From: an uncultured Pseudogracilibacillus sp.
GTDB lineage: Bacteria; Bacillota; Bacilli; Bacillales; Amphibacillaceae
Length of the DNA: 9,926 nucleotides
Reading direction: 5' to 3'
Assembly: GCA_937974845.1 (NCBI GenBank)
Contig: CALJVC010000076.1
Location: forward strand, 1 to 9,926
Shown here: in pieces, positions 7,379-9,926 of the stretch
Position numbering within the stretch: position 1 is the stretch's first letter
Layout: each line of letters begins with the position of its first letter
Translations under genes and position numbers: made by a program
Notes under the pieces: generated by a model
What the model was told of the DNA's origin: nothing
What the model saw: the letters and a program-made list of their open reading frames with translations, nothing else
The model's database searches: none

Positions 7379-7411
7379 AACGGTGTTCGGCATTTAGTCG
7401 ACACCGTTTTT
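7379..7411 (+). terminator. Terminator-like hairpin between menB and menE
   Basis: AACGGTGT (7379-7386) and ACACCGTT (7401-7408) pair perfectly over 8 bp around a 14-nt loop, and the second arm runs directly into Ts (7407-7411), followed by a T-rich stretch to about 7425. It starts 11 nt after the menB stop and ends about 50 nt before menE. It looks like a moderate intrinsic terminator. Because no good promoter is visible between it and menE, it probably lets part of the transcription through and lowers menE relative to menB, or marks a processed 3' end. Confidence 0.6.
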
Positions 7412-7448
7412 ATCTTGTTTATTTTAAATTTATATATATCGAAGGATT

Positions 7449-7455
7449 AGGAGGT
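7449..7455 (+). promoter_or_regulatory. Strong ribosome binding site of menE
   Basis: AGGAGGT lies 6 nt before the menE ATG, a near-perfect Shine-Dalgarno site. Such strong initiation could offset reduced mRNA caused by the hairpin just upstream. Confidence 0.8.
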
Positions 7456-7461
7456 AACAGG

Positions 7462-8922
7462 ATGGTAGGAAAAGCTACGACGATTCCACATTGGTTATCG
7501 AAACAGGCGAGCTTGCATCCAGATAAACTTGCTATTGAAGATAGAAGTGGCATGCAGTTAAGCTTTTCTGAATTAGCTTTAAAAAGTAAATCTTTTGCCC
7601 GTAAATTGGCAAACTACTCTATCGGAAAAGGAAGTCGAGTCGCGATACTTTCAAGGAATAAGCTAGAAATGATCTACGCTTTACATGCGATAAGTTATCT
7701 TGGAGCTATCGCTGTATTATTAAATACTAGATTAACTTCCTATGAATTACGCGATCAATATAAACGATCAGGGGCTGTGCTTTTATTAACATCGGAGGAA
7801 CTTCAAAAGCAAAAGGATTTAGGTAAAATACAGACTGTGACTTATGATGAAGTAAATGCTTTACAAGAGTTAACTATTGATTTAAAAGAAGAACTATCTT
7901 TAGACGATCCTTATACGATGATGTTTACTTCCGGTACAACTGGTGCACCAAAGGCCGTCCTTCATACTTATGGAAACCATTGGTGGAGTGCCATAGGTTC
8001 GGTTTTGAACTTAGGTTTACAGGAAGAGGATAAGTGGTTGTTAACATTGCCCTTATTCCATGTAGGAGGCTTGTCAATTATAATTCGGAGTGTTATGTAT
8101 GGGATGCCAGTATACTTTATGGAACGTTATGATCGAGATGAGTTATTAAATGCTTTCGAACGAAAGGGTGTTACGATAGCTTCCTTAGTAACGGTGATGT
8201 TAAAGGACCTCATTGCTCGTCTCGATGGACGACGGTTACCAGAGACGGTTCGTTGTATTTTGTTAGGGGGAGGAAGTGTTCCGGAGCCCTTACTACATAA
8301 GGTTGAACAATTACAGATTCCCCTTTTTCAATCCTATGGTATGACCGAAACTAGTTCTCAAATTGCAACTTTGAGTCAATCCTATGCTCGAAAAAAACTG
8401 GGTTCAGCAGGAAAACCTTTGTTTCCTGCGCAAATAGCCATCGATAAGCCTGATGAGGACGGAGTAGGTGAAATTATCGTTAAAGGACCGATGGTTTTTC
8501 ATGGATACGATCAATTGCCTGAAGTAAATCGAAACGTATTTCAAAACGGTTGGTTCCATACGGGAGACTTAGGGTATATTGATGATGAAGGTTTTTTATA
8601 CGTCGTTGACCGTCGTACGGATTTGATCATTTCTGGCGGAGAAAACATTTACCCCTCGGAAGTAGAGGAAGTGTTGTTAGCTTATGAAGGAATTGAAGAG
8701 GTTGCAGTGGTAGGACGTCCAGACGAAAAGTGGGGGGAGGTACCGGTAGCCTTCGTGGTTGGTAAGGAAGGACTTAGTAAAGAAGCAATTGATGACTTTG
8801 CTAAGGAACGTTTAGCTCCCTTTAAACTTCCGAAAGAAATCTTTTTTATCGACAGCTTACCACGAAATGCTTCTAACAAAGTGATGCGACATCGCTTAGC
8901 TCTGCGTTGGCAGGAAGATTAA
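7462..8922 (+). CDS. menE: o-Succinylbenzoate-CoA ligase MenE
   Basis: MenE is an ANL-family acyl-CoA synthetase that activates o-succinylbenzoate with ATP and joins it to CoA, supplying MenB. The 486-aa length is typical. Adenylation motifs in order are the P-loop TSGTTGAPKAV (156-166), LFHVGG (198-203), LGGGSVP (268-274), YGMTET (292-297), TGDLG (367-371) and the hinge region DRRTDLIISGGENIYPSEVE (383-402). The small C-terminal domain ends with LPRNASNKVMRHRL (466-479). Lys473 should be the adenylation lysine, and the residue before it is Asn472, where the family usually has Gly. It has its own strong ribosome site and lies 93 nt after menB, past a terminator-like hairpin. It is the last men gene seen, and menC does not follow. 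Confidence 0.95.
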   Translation: MVGKATTIPHWLSKQASLHPDKLAIEDRSGMQLSFSELALKSKSFARKLANYSIGKGSRVAILSRNKLEMIYALHAISYLGAIAVLLNTRLTSYELRDQYKRSGAVLLLTSEELQKQKDLGKIQTVTYDEVNALQELTIDLKEELSLDDPYTMMFTSGTTGAPKAVLHTYGNHWWSAIGSVLNLGLQEEDKWLLTLPLFHVGGLSIIIRSVMYGMPVYFMERYDRDELLNAFERKGVTIASLVTVMLKDLIARLDGRRLPETVRCILLGGGSVPEPLLHKVEQLQIPLFQSYGMTETSSQIATLSQSYARKKLGSAGKPLFPAQIAIDKPDEDGVGEIIVKGPMVFHGYDQLPEVNRNVFQNGWFHTGDLGYIDDEGFLYVVDRRTDLIISGGENIYPSEVEEVLLAYEGIEEVAVVGRPDEKWGEVPVAFVVGKEGLSKEAIDDFAKERLAPFKLPKEIFFIDSLPRNASNKVMRHRLALRWQED

Positions 8923-8967
8923 GAAAAGTTGTTTCTGTCAATACATGAATATCGATGTAATCGTCCA

Positions 8968-9000
8968 TCTTAAGAAATAAGCAATGATTATTTTTTAAGA
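8968..9000 (+). promoter_or_regulatory. AU-rich hairpin touching the ribosome site of the 105-aa gene
   Basis: TCTTAAGAAATAA (8968-8980) and TTATTTTTTAAGA (8988-9000) pair over 13 bp with one G-U pair around the 7-nt loop GCAATGA. The Shine-Dalgarno GGGGAGG starts at the very next base (9001). With almost no G-C pairs and no U-run after the stem, it is a poor terminator. It may be a weak translation-modulating fold, or just AT-rich sequence. The 90-nt gap holding it otherwise shows only a weak 18-bp dyad around 8942-8959. Confidence 0.3.
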
Positions 9001-9012
9001 GGGGAGGATTAC

Positions 9013-9330
9013 ATGGAAAGAAGAAAGTATTATGTAGATATGCAAGCGCGGGAAATTTCGGAAGTAAAATATGAAAATAACCATCATTATACGATTTATG
9101 CAACAGAGACAGAAGTAGCTGAACTACGACGTCTTTTTCAAAGGGTGACTGAGAGTGATCAAGCAAGTTTTTGGCGTTCCTATATTCCTTTTGAGCCTTA
9201 CCATAGAGATTTAGCAAACGATCTGTATGACGCAGCCTTTAGTGATGCGCTAGCCCTCGTTTATCGACTTGGGGATGACCAAACGAAAATGTATATTGAA
9301 ACTACAGGGGTATTACGAAAGGACATATAG
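9013..9330 (+). CDS. Conserved-looking small protein of unknown function
   Basis: I do not recognise this 105-aa protein. It is a soluble-looking, charged protein with no signal peptide or membrane segment. It begins MERRKYYVD and has a middle helix-prone region TETEVAELRRLFQRV (31-45). Next comes a Trp/Tyr/His-rich part with PFEPYHRDLANDLYD (59-73), where clustered His, Asp and Asn could bind a metal or ligand, and a C-terminal beta-like end (MYIETTGVL). The start is well supported by GGGGAGG (9001-9007), 5 nt from ATG. It sits 90 nt after menE and 84 nt before the ytkD-like gene, all on the same strand, in the place where menC might be expected. It bears no resemblance to the enolase-superfamily MenC and is far too short. 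An opposite-strand reading frame (8873-9217, TTG start) overlaps it but has no support. Confidence 0.7.
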   Translation: MERRKYYVDMQAREISEVKYENNHHYTIYATETEVAELRRLFQRVTESDQASFWRSYIPFEPYHRDLANDLYDAAFSDALALVYRLGDDQTKMYIETTGVLRKDI

Positions 9331-9352
9331 ATACTTATCGAGGGTAAACGTA

Positions 9353-9381
9353 TTTTCAAATATCACAAAGTAGGCTACAAT
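9353..9381 (+). promoter_or_regulatory. Possible promoter of the Nudix gene
   Basis: TTTTCA (9353-9358) and TACAAT (9376-9381) are 17 nt apart and match the sigma-A boxes at four and five of six positions. The start would lie near 9388, about 27 nt before the ATG at 9415. The -35 box is weak, so transcription from upstream remains possible. Confidence 0.35.
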
Positions 9382-9414
9382 AACAATAGATTATGTAGAA
9401 GGTAGTTGGGATGA

Positions 9415-9891
9415 ATGATTTATACGTTTACTGATTTTTATAGAAATAAGGTACAGCTCTCTTTTGAGGATGAGCCCTTCTCTAAAAGTCCTAAACATGT
9501 TTGGGTTATTTGTCGGTATGAGAAAAAGTGGCTGTTGACGAAACATCGTACCCGTGGGATAGAGTTTCCTGGGGGAAAGGTAGAAGAAGGTGAAACGGCT
9601 GAAAAAGCAGCCCGTCGAGAAGTAATGGAGGAAACAGGGGCGACAATTAAACGGCTCCGTTATGTTGCACAGTATTTTGTCGCAGGAAAAGGTGGACAAA
9701 TTGTAAAGAATGTATATTTTGCTGAAATTGAAGATTTACTTCAGCAAACCCATTATTATGAAACAGAAGGGCCGGTTCTGCTTGAACGCTTACCGAATAA
9801 TATCAAACGGGATGAACGCTTTAGCTTTATGATGAAAGATGACGTCCTTGTTCGTAGTTTAGATTTTATCAAAAAACATTTTTTCAAATAA
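9415..9891 (+). CDS. ytkD: Nudix hydrolase, YtkD type (nucleotide/RNA pyrophosphohydrolase)
   Basis: This 158-aa Nudix hydrolase has a complete Nudix box at residues 54-76: Gly54, five residues, Glu60, seven residues, then Arg68-Glu69, Glu72-Glu73 and Gly75, which hold the catalytic Mg2+ ions. Segments VQLSFEDEPFSKSPKHVWVICR (13-34) and IVKNVYFAEIE (96-106), and the total length, agree closely with my memory of B. subtilis YtkD. YtkD has been reported to hydrolyse (8-oxo-)dGTP and other nucleoside triphosphates and to be linked to mRNA 5' pyrophosphate removal. The ATG at 9415 gives the N-terminus expected for the family. Another ATG at 9411 is out of frame. The ribosome site is weak (GGG at 9408-9410, or AAGG near 9399). 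The C-terminus is complete, and the window ends 35 nt later with no terminator visible. Confidence 0.9.
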   Translation: MIYTFTDFYRNKVQLSFEDEPFSKSPKHVWVICRYEKKWLLTKHRTRGIEFPGGKVEEGETAEKAARREVMEETGATIKRLRYVAQYFVAGKGGQIVKNVYFAEIEDLLQQTHYYETEGPVLLERLPNNIKRDERFSFMMKDDVLVRSLDFIKKHFFK

Positions 9892-9926
9892 GTTTTGTCA
9901 CTATTTAATTTAAAACGGTATCCATT

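Noticed and set aside
7412..7445. TATATATA at 7431-7438 as a -10 box for menE
   Set aside because: No -35 box lies 16-18 nt upstream, and transcription would start on top of the menE ribosome site.
7259..7450. 63-aa plus-strand frame overlapping the end of menB and the menB-menE gap
   Set aside because: It is an out-of-frame shadow of menB that reads through the hairpin; there is no ribosome site.
8873..9217. 114-aa minus-strand reading frame overlapping the 105-aa gene
   Set aside because: It starts at TTG without a Shine-Dalgarno site and overlaps both the menE end and the plus-strand gene, which has a strong ribosome site.
1..9926. CRISPR array, tRNA/rRNA genes, insertion sequences, phage or toxin-antitoxin genes
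   Set aside because: No regularly spaced repeats, cloverleaf-like sequences, transposase-like proteins, or small toxin/antitoxin pairs were seen on either strand. The gene content is housekeeping metabolism.

Overview
The window is a stretch of Bacillaceae (Firmicutes) chromosome carrying most of the classical menaquinone (vitamin K2) biosynthesis pathway. The evidence for that group is the gene order, strong AGGAGG-type ribosome binding sites, sigma-A-like promoters, moderately AT-rich coding sequence, and proteins that closely resemble Bacillus subtilis MenA, MenF, MenD, MenH, MenB, MenE and YtkD. The genus cannot be fixed by reading alone.

Layout. Positions 1-157 hold no gene that I can support, but do hold a long hairpin (63-124). 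Positions 158-2318 are a minus-strand operon, read right to left: menA (DHNA prenyltransferase), a hotdog thioesterase with the YdiI/MenI signature (likely DHNA-CoA thioesterase), and an NRDE/TANGO2-family protein. Positions 2319-2543 are a divergent promoter region with a strong sigma-A promoter for menA and one or two promoters for the rightward operon. Positions 2544-8922 are menF-menD-menH-menB-menE. The first three genes are tightly packed. There is a 69-nt gap before menB (TTG start), and a 93-nt gap with a terminator-like hairpin before menE. Positions 9013-9330 encode an unrecognised 105-aa protein, and 9415-9891 encode a Nudix hydrolase of the YtkD type.

How the genes work together. 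MenF isomerises chorismate to isochorismate. MenD adds succinyl semialdehyde from 2-oxoglutarate to give SEPHCHC. MenH removes pyruvate to give SHCHC. MenC, which would dehydrate SHCHC to o-succinylbenzoate, is not in the window. MenE makes OSB-CoA and MenB cyclises it to DHNA-CoA. The thioesterase probably releases DHNA, and MenA prenylates it at the membrane. The final methyltransferase (MenG/UbiE) and the prenyl diphosphate synthase are not here.

I found no convincing undescribed system; this is essentially a housekeeping locus. The points worth a second look are the absence of menC, the co-directional MenI-like and NRDE genes behind menA, the hairpin between menB and menE, a palindrome at the men promoter, and the small unknown gene between menE and ytkD.
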